Positions 1 to 10,360 are shown, counted from the first letter of the stretch. The stretch is DNA of 64,000 bases from Polytrichum commune (GCA_950295325.1 OX485803.1:16616001-16680000); one strand, 5' to 3'. The notes: generated by a model not told the origin, from the sequence alone. Translations and numbers: made by a program.

Positions 1-335
1 GTTTAGGGTTGTGAGACCATATGAACCACAAAGGTTGAAACACAAATATGTACTTTGTTGAATTAAAATGACATTCGAATGCGTGTGGGTTGTGAAACCA
101 TACGAACCACTAAGGTTGAAGCATAAATATGTGATTTGTTGAATGAAAATGACATTCGGATGCCTGAAATGCGTTGTGAAACCATATGAACCACAAAGGT
201 TGAAACACAAATATGTACTTTGTTGAAATAAAATGACATTCGAATGCGTGTGGGTTGTGAAACCATACGAACCACTAAGGTTGAAGCACAAATATGTGAT
301 TTGTTGAATGAAAGGACAACCCATCAAATATAGAA
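1..335. repeat. Dimeric satellite-like tandem array, cut by the left edge
   Basis: Four units begin with TTGTGA(A/G)ACCATA at 9, 90, 174 and 255, so the spacing is 81, 84 and 81 bp. Units 1 and 3 match each other best (ACCATATGAACCACAAAGG) and so do units 2 and 4 (ACCATACGAACCACTAAGG), which makes a higher-order dimer of about 165 bp. The array starts before the window and stops in the fourth unit near 320. The open frames across it are by-products of the repeat and I do not call them genes. Confidence 0.85.
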
Positions 336-580
336 GCTTCAAAGAGGTATCAAAGAGGTTTCCAATGTGGGTGTCGGGGGGACTTTTTCAAAAAGTGCAA
401 CTAACTTTTTGACTTCACCAACTTTATTTTTATTCCTATTGTGTTGTCGTTATCTTACCAACGAGAATTGGATCCTCTACATATTGGATTACATCAAATA
501 TTGTAAATTTCATAAAGTCCTTTGAGCTCAGTATATAAGTAGAGCATTTAGACTCATACATATAACGAGGGTAGAGTATC

Positions 581-1134
581 ATGGATAGGATGGGAGAAAA
601 GAGAGACATGTTTGAAGATCTAGGATGTGATGAGGAGATAACAAATGTAGGTGAACCCGATATTCCATTCAATCCATCACCCGAGCGTGAGAGAGATGAG
701 AGAAGTGCTAGAGATCGATTTCGTGATGACTATGTCATGACCCCTTCTCACAATCTACACGAGCATGGAAGTTCAGGGCGGAGGAGGACCAACGACGATA
801 TGCGGCGAAATTCGAGATCAATGCAGTGGAGAAGGACCTAACAAAAAGCGTGGGTGGAGATCTAAATGATGTGGTTGATTTGAGCGTGGATATTTGGGTG
901 AAGCCCGGGGATGTGGATGACAATTCAATCGACATTGAAGATGTCAAGGTAGCGGGAGAATCTTCAAGGACTTTGCCTTTTCGTAAGAAGATGAGAGGAT
1001 TATCGCCTCATCGGCTACCATTGAAGGAACGGATGAAAGACCGAACGATTAGCTATGTTGATTTACTTCGACCGAATCCTCTCCCAAAAATGGACCCTCG
1101 ACAGAAGCCACAAGCATCTACGAGGTTGCCATGA
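581..1134 (+). pseudogene. Unidentified small gene, probably frameshifted
   Basis: Frame 2 is open from 581 to about 740 and gives an acidic and arginine-rich stretch (PSPERERDERSARDRFRDDY). Frame 1 then takes over with coherent sequence through AEEDQRRYAAKFEINAVEKD and continues to a TGA stop at 1132-1134 with a basic, proline-rich tail. The switch between frames lies around 740-790 and I see no convincing intron there, so I read it as one gene with a frameshift. I recognise no domain. It sits between satellite DNA and a G-rich minisatellite at the left of a transposon block, so it may be a transposon accessory gene remnant. It could also be chance coding. Confidence 0.3.
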
Positions 1135-1639
1135 CGGAAGTCAAGTTGACGGAATGAAGTGGAATATTAAATCGTGTATGGTTTGTTCATGTATGTGATT
1201 TATAAAGGGCATTTGTACCGTCATCGCAATAATAAAGTTATTACTTGTACAATATGTTGTACTACTTCTATGATATATATTTTTTATAAAATTTCAACCA
1301 ACCGTTTATTATTGCATATTTCTATGGGGTGATAATTTGTTGGTCATCATACTACATTGGTTACTTTGTTGTTTGAGGGATCCTTCATTAGTTTTGTGTG
1401 AATAAGTACACCGGTTATGATATTTAGTGTCACATATATTATTTTCGAAGGGCCTAAGTTAGATGGGGTGCGGATGGGGGGACGCGGGAATGTGCAGTAG
1501 AAATATTATTGCATATTCATATAGAGGACTTCATTACCTATCCATGGATACCAAGAACTCATTTTTTGGACTTCATATGAATTTTTGAGAGCCAAAAAAC
1601 CGAGACTATGTCCAAACTTCCAAAAAAAGTTAAAAAGTG
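1135..1639. other. AT-rich spacer, no gene seen
   Basis: This stretch lies between the small broken gene and the first G-rich minisatellite. It is AT-rich up to about 1,450 and then carries short G-runs that lead into the minisatellite. I find no splice-supported coding sequence, RNA gene or repeat boundary. Confidence 0.5.
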
Positions 1640-2895
1640 CAGATTCAAGGGGAACGCGGGAGCGGACGGATGGGAACTCTAAAGCGGACGTAGGGGAACA
1701 TGGAGCGGACGAGAGGGAACATTGGAGCGGACGTAAGGGAACATAGGGCGGACGGAGGGGAACATGGGAGCGTACAGAGGGGAACATGGGAGCGTACGGA
1801 GGGGAGCGGACAGGGGGAGCGGACGGGGGGAACGCGGGAGCGGACTGAGGAGAACGGACGGAGGGGAACATGGGGCGGACGGAGGGGAACGAGGGGGCGG
1901 ACGGAGGGAACGCGGGGCGGACGGAGGGAACGAGGGGGCGGACGTAAGGGAACGGGTACGGACGGGGGTGGGAACGGGTGCGGACTCGGACGGGGGGGGA
2001 ACGGGTGCGCACGGGGTCGGGAACGGGTGCGGACTGGGGGGGAACGGGCGCAGACGGTCGGGAACGGGTGCGGACTGGCGGGGAACGGGCGCGGACGGTC
2101 GGGAACGGGTGCGGACTGGCGGGGAACGGGCGCGGACGGTCGGGAACGGGTGCGGACTGGGGGGGAACGGGTGCGGACTGGGGGGGAACGGGCGCGGACG
2201 GTAGGGAACGGGTGCGGACTGGAAGGGGAACGGGCGCAGACTGGAAGGGGAACAGGCGCGGACTGGGAGGGGAACGGGTGCGGACTGGGAGGGGAACGGG
2301 TGCGGACTGGGAGGGGAACGCGGGCGGACGGGGAGGGGAACGGGTGCGGACTGGGAGGGGAACGGGTGCGGACTGGGAGGGGAACGGGTGCGGACTGGGA
2401 GGGGAACGCGGGCGGACGGGGAGGGGAACGGGTGCGGACAGGGAGGGAACGGGTGCGGACTGGGAGGGAACGGGTGCGGACTGGGAGGGGAACGGGTGCG
2501 GACTGGGAGGGAACGGGTGCGGACTGGGAGGGGAACGGGTGCGGACGGGGGCGGGAACGGGTGCGGACTGGGGGGGAACGGGCGCGGACGGTAGGGAACG
2601 GGTGCGGACTGGAAGGGGAACGGGCGCAGACTGGGAGGGGAACGGGTGCGGACTGGGAGGGGAACGGGTGCGGACTGGGAGGGAACGGGTGCGGACTGGG
2701 AGGGGAACGGGTGCGGACGGGGGCGGGAACGGGTGCGGACTGGGAGGGAACGGGTGCGGACTGGGAGGGGAATGGGTGCGGACGGGGGCGGGAACGGGTG
2801 CGGACTGGGAGGGGAACGGAAGCGGACGTTGGGGAACGTGTGTGGACTGGGTGGGGAACGGGTGCGAACAGGGTGGGAACGGGGAGCGGATGGAG
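1640..2895. repeat. G-rich minisatellite, about 22-bp unit
   Basis: More than 50 imperfect units share the core GGAACGGGTGCGGACTGG. The unit is 22 bp in the middle (2,240-2,500) and 20-21 bp elsewhere, as in 2,030-2,220 where units ending GGCGGGGAA alternate with GCGGACGGTCGGGAA. The left part is more degenerate. Because 22 is not a multiple of three and unit lengths mix, both strands hold long low-complexity open frames rich in Arg/Gly or Pro/Ser, which I reject as genes. Regular GGG runs on the + strand could form G-quadruplexes. The array ends 4 bp before a TATA box at 2,899. Confidence 0.92.
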
Positions 2896-2898
2896 GGG

Positions 2899-2906
2899 TA
2901 TATAAG
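2899..2906 (+). promoter_or_regulatory. TATA box after the minisatellite
   Basis: TATATAAG lies directly after the G-rich minisatellite, about 440-470 bp before the first plausible coding codons of the coiled-coil/RING gene. It is the best core-promoter candidate for that gene. Assignment is by position and motif only. Confidence 0.45.
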
Positions 2907-3004
2907 TGGAGGGGACCACTTACATACCCCACTCCACTCCTTGTGGGCGCCCGGACGACCCTCCTCTACTACAGAGTGCGGGGTAGCGGGGTTCGGAGGA
3001 GTTT

Positions 3005-3026
3005 AGGATCCCTTTTTTGGGATCCT
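3005..3026. other. Perfect 8-bp-arm hairpin around a T6 loop
   Basis: AGGATCCC (3,005-3,012), TTTTTT, then GGGATCCT (3,019-3,026). It lies about 100 bp downstream of the TATA box. It could be a hairpin in the 5' leader RNA or a chance palindrome. No function can be assigned. Confidence 0.5.
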
Positions 3027-3369
3027 TTTATACTCTTTTTACTGACCTGTTTGTGGGTGTGATCCACGTGGACCCGTTTCCTTGTGACGTGGCATATTGC
3101 CTTATTGGCATATTCCTTGTGACGCGCCCAGTCAACTGGCCTCTGCGTGAGCGCTGGTAGCGGGGTGCTCGAAGGGTGTGCTGAATTTTTGAACTTTAAT
3201 TTTTAACGACATTTTTGAACTAATTCCATAGCAACACTATTTTGAAGTGCATGCTTGGATGTTTTGTAGCACTATTATGAAGTGCAATTAGTAATTTAAA
3301 AATTAGAGGTCTAGATTAGAATTAGAAACTACAATTTGGGTGGATACGGCAAGTGAAGGATTTCCAGAC

Positions 3370-5649
3370 ATGGCAAGTGCAAGTGGAGGATCTGGGGACA
3401 TGGAAAGTGGAGGATCAGGTTGTCACAGATCACATGTACGCAAGGCCGCTGGGTTGGAGTGGGATGTTTATGATGACAACACCCAAAAAGCCAGGGCAGG
3501 TTGGGAGAATGTACCACAACTGTGGTCAGCGAAGACTGCAATGCAGTATGTGGGTTTCCCTCACTTTGATCGGTTGTGGCCAAGACCTTGTCACGAGCGA
3601 CATTGCAAGGCCATCAGTGCGAGTTATATGCAGCTTGATGACGTGGAGGCAAAATGAAGATTCCTAACGATACTTAGAAGTATCTCCAATTTGGATAGAT
3701 GGCCCAAGAGTGCAATACCAAAGTCGGTGGCGTGTATGATGTATGCGGAGCACGTGTTGCGAGTTAGGGTGGATTGGTCAAGTTTGGCTGCTCTGCATGG
3801 TCAGAAATTTGGGGGTATTGGAATTGCATTCACTAAATGCACAGTTCCAGATATTCCATACACTCCCGTTCCGGAGTGGTTCAGGAGGAATCCTCGACTA
3901 GTGGACGAGCCTGGGGCCCCAATTCCAGAGGGTCGGGAACCAAAAAAGCCACGTAATCGTAAACGACCAGCCAATGACGTGGAGATGGCCATCGAGGAGG
4001 CGTTTGAGCATATGGATGAGGGCATGGAGGCAAATGTCGAGGTCAACAACCTGATCAACGACGTGGTTAACGAGGTCCTAGACGAGGTAAACCTTGGTGA
4101 ACTTGGAGCGGACCCGATGGAGAGCAGAATGGAGGATTTGCGTAAGCAACATGCGTTGGAAATTCGTGAGTATAAAACGATGATTTTCGAGTTGGAAAAT
4201 CGAGTTGCAACACTTACGATGGGGGAGGCTAGCAGTTCAAGTAGTACACCACTTAACCTTCAGTCTTTGGAAGCAGAGAGGGACACAGCTGTACAGGAGG
4301 CCAAGATTGCAAAGTCACAAGCTCTGGAAGTATGTATGAGGAATGAAGTAATGCGAGGAAAGATAGAGGCTTTGCAAAAGAAGGTGGTGGACATGCAACA
4401 ACAACTTCAAGTGGTCAATAGAGTGGTTGTTGATCACGAAGCCAAGATTGGCGGACTGGAGGAGCAGAATGCAAGGTTGAAGAAATTCCTGTTGGATGCG
4501 ATTGTGGAGCGCAAGAATATGAGGACAAGCACATTGCTTGCTATGGCCAAGGCTCGTCAATTTGAAGCTGAGTTTGAGAGCATCCAGAACGAATGGAACC
4601 GCAATCAGAGAATGCGGAACATGATGCTCACGTCATGGCCAGAAGACGAGCATATGTACCCTAGTAGGTGGGATATAACTAATGAGTGGACATTGCCAAA
4701 CGGGAGCATCGATTGGCGTCAAGTGACCGACCGAGATCACCATTGGGATGTGACCGAAGTGCATGAATATCCATTCCGCATGAGAGGTAAGTTGTTATAG
4801 CCAAATCCACATACAATGGTCTTCGATGGAATCGTGTGTGCGATTTGCCAATCTCCATTTGGCCCGGAAAGATGCTATCAAGTTGGATCATGTGGGGCCC
4901 AATTCCATCCGCAATGTCTAATAGGGAATATGATTAAGAAACGCCAATGTCCTCATTGCAGATCACCCTTCCACCTTCGTTTGTACCTCCAATTTGGCCT
5001 TCGGAATTACATGCCTAACGACTGGGTATTAAAGCCATGGGACTTTCCCTTCGATCTTCAAGAGTTTGATGGGGAGAATGTTGAGTGGAGTTGGTTATAC
5101 AATTGTGCCAAAGTTGAGCTATGGCACGAGAACAGAGATGACGACTAGACACGGAATGCACGTCAAATTTTGTATGTTGCAGACGAGTTGTATCCCAACA
5201 AGCCCCCCGATCATGGCTTGAAAAGATTTTTGTACCAAATTCTTGAATGGCATTGGGATACAACCAGCAGACAATTAAAGAGAGGCATTCAGCCTCTTTG
5301 GTACAATGCAGCAGGTCTCTAATCAGTATCGAAGCATGATTTGGAAGAAGATGCAGATGACATGCCTACGGAACGGGATCCGAGATATGAATTGCAGTTA
5401 GAGGTAGGGTACCACAAGAACAGGCTGCAGTTGGCTGCAATTGATGCACTCTTGCATAGAGTTGCGGATGATGTGGTATTGAGATGGCTAAATGGTGGGC
5501 CTAGACCACGTAATGCCGTTCCATTGTCTCCTGGTAGTCGTCCATACCTCACCCGTGGAACAACGCGAAGCATGGAAGCGAGGGAATCATCTCGAGCACG
5601 ACGAGGATCTACTTCAGCTAGAATAGACCTCGATTCATATTCGGATTAG
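3370..5649 (+). pseudogene. Coiled-coil/RING-like gene, one frame with four stop codons
   Basis: Frame 1 stays protein-like from about 3,307 to 5,649 but is broken by TGA at 3,655, TAG at 4,798, TAG at 5,146 and TAA at 5,320. Coding quality continues across each stop in the same frame, so I read one ancestral gene of about 760 codons (first ATG at 3,370). Order of parts: Gly/Ser-rich start; a conserved-looking block with QYVGFPHFDRLWPRP near 3,545; a KKPRNRKR nuclear-localisation-like run near 3,940; a long coiled coil from about 4,120 to 4,570; a RING-like finger at about 4,846-4,970 with CAIC, CGAQFHPQC and CPHC; an acidic region; a Ser/Arg-rich tail. The usual CGH of RING-H2 fingers is CGA here, so one zinc ligand is missing or replaced. 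It is convergent with the hAT transposase and may be a transposon accessory gene. I do not recognise the family beyond the RING. Confidence 0.6.
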
Positions 5650-6348
5650 GCATTTTTGTACCATGTTTAAAAAGTTGTATAGGAACGGATGAAGACTTTG
5701 GACACAATGAACATATTTCATGTTCAAAGAATATGTAATATAAAGAGGATTTACCGACAAGTTGTCATTTCTAAGATCGTGTAAAAGATAGCATATGGAT
5801 GCCACATGTTTTAATGTTATTCGAAACTTTTAAAAACTTACTTGAATATTAGTAATTCATATGATAGTCTAACCAAAAGTACTATTGACTACATAGTCAA
5901 TATTGAATACCACATAAAGATACAATTATATAAAACGGATAGAAAGGTCCTCAAAAAGAGGATGTCACCAACAAAGCATGTACAATTGAGCAATAGGGGA
6001 TTGCATTATTTATAAAAGCATTTTCTTTAAGAAGCTCAATAAATAAACATAAAACTCCATTCACAGTAAGAATAATACAAAATAGTAATTAATAAAGGCA
6101 TAACATGTTGTTGGAGATTAATTGCAATGCTAAGTTGACAACCATATTGTATTTTAAAATTTTAAAAAAATATGCAATAAATAATTTTATTACTATAATA
6201 AAATGATACAACTTCGAAGATAACGTTTGCTTTGTGGTCTAAATGTCTTACCGAAGGCCCTAAGGTTGTAACTTGTATCAATTTTGACGTAAGTAATAAA
6301 TTATGGGAGTACGTGGGAGCACCAAAATACCGCATTTGTGCAAAATCA
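5650..6348. other. AT-rich spacer between convergent genes
   Basis: This is the shared 3' flank of the RING/coiled-coil gene (+) and the transposase gene (-). It is strongly AT-rich, with several AATAAA-like polyadenylation-type signals. I see no coding region and no convincing hAT terminal repeat here. Confidence 0.6.
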
Positions 6349-9300
6349 TTACGTTCGAATCCGTACTATGGGATCATTTGCTTCGACACATCTTAGGTCC
6401 TCTTCAGACTCGTCTGTGCTGCAATCATCATCCGTTTGGGGAGTCGCGCTCCGAAGATGCAACTCTCGGTCACGTTGTGAGAAAATTATCTTCTTGGTCG
6501 GCCGGGAGCCCTCTGCATCCTGTATGCCATTTTCATCTAGATGTGGTCTACCCTCATCTTCATTGTAGTCTTCAGCAGTAAACGAAAGCGATCTTCCCTG
6601 ATACCTTTTCCTAGTACGTTTGACACCTCTCGTAGTTCTCTGACGCCCTCCACCCGTACCACGACTTGAGTGCACTTCATCTCTACTTCCATCTATAAAA
6701 ACATCCTCCGTTGTACTTCCGCCTCCAACTCCAAGGCCACCTGTTCCATTGGATTGACTATGTGGAAGTGAAACTGATGCGGACGGAATTGCAATTGGTA
6801 TGTTCTCAACAACATGTCGACGAACAGATTGACGACGTGGCGCCTCAGTAGTAACATTTCTTGAAACATTGTGTATAGCAACCAAAGTAGCACCCACCGC
6901 ACTTGCACGTGAAACACCCAATCTAGAAGTATTGGCAATACTTCGAGTGAGAGGACGACGTTGACCTTGTGCATGCACTTGCACCGTAGAGGTGGATGCA
7001 GTTCTTTGAAGAGCACGGAATCGAGTTGTAGGTATTTCAAGAACATTGGGCGTTTGATCTTCTACACGATGGTTGGATATGAGGGAGGCGTCTATGGATT
7101 CAGAATGTACTCGGGCTGGAAGTGGATCCTGTTGAACGTGCGTTGGCTCATTTGCGGGTAGTACATTGTCACCTTCACCAAAAGAAAGATAATCGCTCCG
7201 AGGTTGCAAGGAATCTACTTCAATTCCTACATTCTCACTTGCCCCCATAGCAACATTATGGTCAAGGCGAAACCCTTGTCCAGTGTGGAGAGTTTCAAAA
7301 GACGGTCCTCCAATAGACCCCTCATGATCATCATGCATTCCGTCGTTATGTTGGGGGACATCCGGTTCGTCAAAATCAAACACCCCAAGGTTTCCATCAC
7401 CACCATTGTCATCCTCATCTTCTGAATCATGATTATCGGAATCGAGGTCATCTAAATCAAAGTCGATGTCATCAACATTGCTGTCATCATCATTTCCGGC
7501 CCTATCATTTGGATCCACGTCATCTTCGTTGTCATCTTCTTCGTCAAGGTTATCGTCAGAATGGACCTCATTCAATTCGTACCATTGCGCAGGTCTTGGG
7601 CCCCTCCGATGTCGAATGAGCCTACTATTGGTATATATGTAGACAAGGTCCTCAGCACGACTATGCTTCAAGCGATTGCGACTCTTGTTGTGAACATATG
7701 AGTACATGCTCCAATTGCGTTCACATGCGGATGCGGAACATACTTGTGCAAGGATACGTCTTCCTATTGTTTGGAGGGCTTTAGCTCCACCTCCCATTGC
7801 ATCCCACCATTCATGGAGAGGTGCGGCATGCACGCTCGGGTCAGTAGAATCAGCAAAACGCCCTCGATTTTCAAGGAAATCTTGGTACTGGTGGAGGATT
7901 TGGACATAAGTGTCCTCATCTTGAGCAAGCCTGCGAAGAACTCGATTTAAGATTGTCCTCGAATTCTCATCCTCATGGAGTGGGGCCCAACCACGTAGAA
8001 GCGGATTTAACATCGCTCCAGCCCAATGTAGATCATTCAACATCAACCTCCATCTATTTTGAAACGTTAGCATAGCATTTGCAGCAAGCTCAGGGCTTAA
8101 GCGAAATGGAGGTTTACTGAATCCACGAATATGGGTTTGTAAATCATGCATGACCCTCCAAGCCATTCCCATTGCAGGCGCCTTGCCATCAAATACACGA
8201 AGAGCTTTAACAACCGGGATCACCATATACAAGAAATTTTCGCACGTGTTCCAGAATCCATCAGAACGTATAAAGCTTCGCACAGCAGAGCCCTTCATGT
8301 AAGAGGTGCGAGATCTCCTCCTCATATCACGCATTAGAGTAGGCCAATCCTCATCAACCACCATTCTTTCCAAAGCATTGCGTACTTGGAGAAGACGTTC
8401 TATCATGATGAAGTTCGTTGCAAAATGGGTCTCTACAGGTAGGCGGAGTGAGAGATTTGGTGACAACCTCCGGAATATAGCTTGAGAAGTATGATGGTTT
8501 TTAACAAATACACAAATATGGCGCGTTTTTTTTACCAACTTTTTCACCCATTCCTCCTTCCCCCAATCTTCTAAGAGGAGATCTAGGCAATGTGCAGCAC
8601 ATCCTTGAAAATATAGATCGGGATTTGCTCGAATCAAGTCGCGAGCAGCGGAGGCCATAACTGGGGCATTGTCGGTGCAAACTTGGACCACATTATGTCG
8701 ACCAACCTTTTCCACAAATGGTTGAATTTGAGCAGCAACGTAGACATGATCCTTGTGATTTCCCGTGGTGTCAATGGTACCCAAGAAAACGTCTTCCTTT
8801 GTGCCACATTGAAGAACGTTTAGGAGAGGTCGGTTTTGCACGTTGTCCCATCCATCGCAACATAGTGTAACGCCATATTTGTCAACGGAATTCCCCAGCT
8901 TCTCCTTCACTTGCCTATCTAGGTCAACCTTTTTATCAGTTAACAACTTCGTACGGATGGCATTGTACGATGGTGGTGTGTAGGCTGGCATTCGATGACG
9001 GGCAGTTTCACGCACAACATTAACAAATGCAGGATGTCTCACAATGTTGAAAGGAATGTTAGCTTCATAAAAAGCCGTTGCCCATGCTTTATCAAGGAGT
9101 TGTTTTGTTGACACATTGAACCCCTCCGTTATGTTGAGTTGACGTAGTTCACGAGGAGGTGTGTCATATATCACAACATCAGAATGTTGAGTGGATTGGG
9201 ACATAAGCAAAGGCTCTGTTTCACTAATTACGGAGTCCGCTATAATAGGCTCCAGAGGTACAATATCTGGCACCGGAGAGTCCTCATTTACAATGCCTAC

Positions 9301-9546
9301 ATGTAAGGGCACAATGCCTCCGCAATGTTCAAACAAGACCCTAATATGCGGGGGAACCATCCTACATGTGGAAACATCACAAGCACCCCCTACAGGAGGT
9401 CTATAACCAAGGTGGGCCAACATTTTATTTCCTCGGTAAGATATGACGAACGGGCAAAACCTACATTTAACCTGCCTTTGTGATTTACCGGGAACCATCT
9501 CCTTATCCTCGTACCAATGATCCCATGCATCATTTCGGCGTGGCAT
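6349..9546 (-). CDS. hAT-family transposase (BED-like zinc finger, DUF659, hAT dimerisation)
   Basis: An uninterrupted 1065-aa frame. An N-terminal BED-like zinc finger has C28, C31, H45 and C56/C61. A DUF659-type RNase-H-like core spans roughly residues 190-330, with catalytic Asp candidates D231 (CDGWDN) and D292 (CTDNAP) and the CAAHCLDL motif typical of plant hAT proteins. The hAT C-terminal dimerisation region lies near 600-680 (SACERNWSMYSYVHNKSRNR), including the conserved Glu and Trp. A long acidic stretch and a basic RGVKRTRKR nuclear-localisation-like run follow. I start at ATG 9,546: the open frame runs slightly further upstream, but those codons overlap a good 3' splice site (TATTTGCAG ending about 9,559), so a 5' leader intron is likely. 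Cut-and-paste transposition is the expected activity. All parts look complete, unlike the convergent neighbour. Confidence 0.93.
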   Translation of the reverse strand: MPRRNDAWDHWYEDKEMVPGKSQRQVKCRFCPFVISYRGNKMLAHLGYRPPVGGACDVSTCRMVPPHIRVLFEHCGGIVPLHVGIVNEDSPVPDIVPLEPIIADSVISETEPLLMSQSTQHSDVVIYDTPPRELRQLNITEGFNVSTKQLLDKAWATAFYEANIPFNIVRHPAFVNVVRETARHRMPAYTPPSYNAIRTKLLTDKKVDLDRQVKEKLGNSVDKYGVTLCCDGWDNVQNRPLLNVLQCGTKEDVFLGTIDTTGNHKDHVYVAAQIQPFVEKVGRHNVVQVCTDNAPVMASAARDLIRANPDLYFQGCAAHCLDLLLEDWGKEEWVKKLVKKTRHICVFVKNHHTSQAIFRRLSPNLSLRLPVETHFATNFIMIERLLQVRNALERMVVDEDWPTLMRDMRRRSRTSYMKGSAVRSFIRSDGFWNTCENFLYMVIPVVKALRVFDGKAPAMGMAWRVMHDLQTHIRGFSKPPFRLSPELAANAMLTFQNRWRLMLNDLHWAGAMLNPLLRGWAPLHEDENSRTILNRVLRRLAQDEDTYVQILHQYQDFLENRGRFADSTDPSVHAAPLHEWWDAMGGGAKALQTIGRRILAQVCSASACERNWSMYSYVHNKSRNRLKHSRAEDLVYIYTNSRLIRHRRGPRPAQWYELNEVHSDDNLDEEDDNEDDVDPNDRAGNDDDSNVDDIDFDLDDLDSDNHDSEDEDDNGGDGNLGVFDFDEPDVPQHNDGMHDDHEGSIGGPSFETLHTGQGFRLDHNVAMGASENVGIEVDSLQPRSDYLSFGEGDNVLPANEPTHVQQDPLPARVHSESIDASLISNHRVEDQTPNVLEIPTTRFRALQRTASTSTVQVHAQGQRRPLTRSIANTSRLGVSRASAVGATLVAIHNVSRNVTTEAPRRQSVRRHVVENIPIAIPSASVSLPHSQSNGTGGLGVGGGSTTEDVFIDGSRDEVHSSRGTGGGRQRTTRGVKRTRKRYQGRSLSFTAEDYNEDEGRPHLDENGIQDAEGSRPTKKIIFSQRDRELHLRSATPQTDDDCSTDESEEDLRCVEANDPIVRIRT

Positions 9547-9776
9547 GACTTCAACAAAACCTGCAAATACAAACAAGTTAGAGCAAGTAACTTTGATCGC
9601 ATACTAGGTCCTGTTCAAGAGTGCCACAAGGGCAACCCTAATTCACAGTCACTAGATTGGACAAAGTATCCTCTGCATTCGGGTCTCACGCATTCAATCC
9701 TCACTCCTCAAAGGAGAATCAAAAGACTTGAGACACACTATGTCAGTGGAGGCAAAAATGGCACCTTGAACCCTCA

Positions 9777-9786
9777 ATTTATAGTA
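9777..9786 (-). promoter_or_regulatory. TATA-like box of the transposase gene
   Basis: On the - strand the sequence reads TACTATAAAT, about 230 bp upstream of the transposase start codon. It sits roughly 10 bp from the edge of the second G-rich minisatellite, the same arrangement as the TATA box at 2,899. Called from motif and position. Confidence 0.45.
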
Positions 9787-9794
9787 TTCGAATC

Positions 9795-10110
9795 GGACGG
9801 GGGAGCGGACGGGGAGCGGACGGGGAGCGGACGGGGAGCGGACGGGGAGCGGACGGGGGGGCGGACGGGGGAGTGGGGGGAGCGGAAGGGGGAGCGGACG
9901 GAGGGGGGGGAGCGGACGGGGGGGCGGACGGAGGGGGGGAGCGGACAAGGGAGCGGACGGACGGGGGGGGGGAGCGGACAGACGGGGGGCGGACGGGAGA
10001 GGGTGGGGATCGGACGGGGGGGCGGACAGGGGAGGGTGGGGAGCGGACGGGGGGAATGTGGGCGAACGAGGGTTGGGAACGGGGGCGGACGGGGGGGCGG
10101 ACGGGCTTTA
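9795..10110. repeat. G-rich minisatellite 2 (GGGGAGCGGAC units)
   Basis: The array begins with near-perfect 11-bp units of GGGGAGCGGAC (9,795-9,865) and becomes irregular, with G-runs up to nine. It shares the cores GCGGAC and GGACGGGG with the minisatellite at 1,640-2,895 and has the same strand orientation. It lies directly upstream of the transposase TATA box. Arg/Gly-rich and Pro-rich open frames on its two strands are repeat artefacts. Confidence 0.9.
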
Positions 10111-10251
10111 GTAAATTTTTCCCCACTTTACCTTTACTTTGCTGACATGTCATCACATGTGGACATTGTAAATCCTACGTGTCCGAATTGGGTTAATGTA
10201 ATTACACAAAAAAATCGGTAAAATTCAAGTCCGTCAGGATAAAGACAGCAT

Positions 10252-10324
10252 CCGGCATAATGTCGTAACGGATACGTGTCGTGACGGCACGACATTATGC
10301 CGGGATTACCCTCCGTCACGACAC
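10252..10324. repeat. Interlocked inverted repeats, possible transposon end
   Basis: CCGGCATAATGTCGT (10,252-10,266) pairs perfectly with 10,289-10,303. GTGTCGTGACGG (10,276-10,287) pairs perfectly with 10,313-10,324. The second pair starts inside the loop of the first, so two alternative hairpins compete. Fourteen bases further is CCCTG (10,334-10,338), which read on the - strand gives CAGGGTTGTC, the start expected of a hAT terminal inverted repeat. I could not find a matching left end in this window. Confidence 0.6.
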
Positions 10325-10360
10325 AATAGACAACCCTGATCGACTTTGCAGAGGCCATGA

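Noticed and set aside
1645-2932. Long open frames of 340-424 codons on both strands, rich in Arg/Gly or Pro/Ser
   Set aside because: They exist only because a G-rich 20-22-bp repeat lacks stop codons. Both strands and several frames are open at once, with no domain and no splice context.
4787-4799. Intron starting at GTAAGT (4,787) to remove the TAG at 4,798
   Set aside because: The nearest AG gives an intron of 13 bases. The next plausible acceptor (about 4,962) would remove half of the RING finger.
3655-5320. Stop codons cured by U-to-C RNA editing, as in fern and hornwort organelles
   Set aside because: The stop types fit such editing, but it is known from organelle transcripts, and this locus is nuclear and transposon-associated. 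Ordinary decay is simpler.
9694-10221. Gly/Arg- and Pro-rich open frames over the second minisatellite
   Set aside because: Same repeat artefact, with unit lengths that shift the frame.
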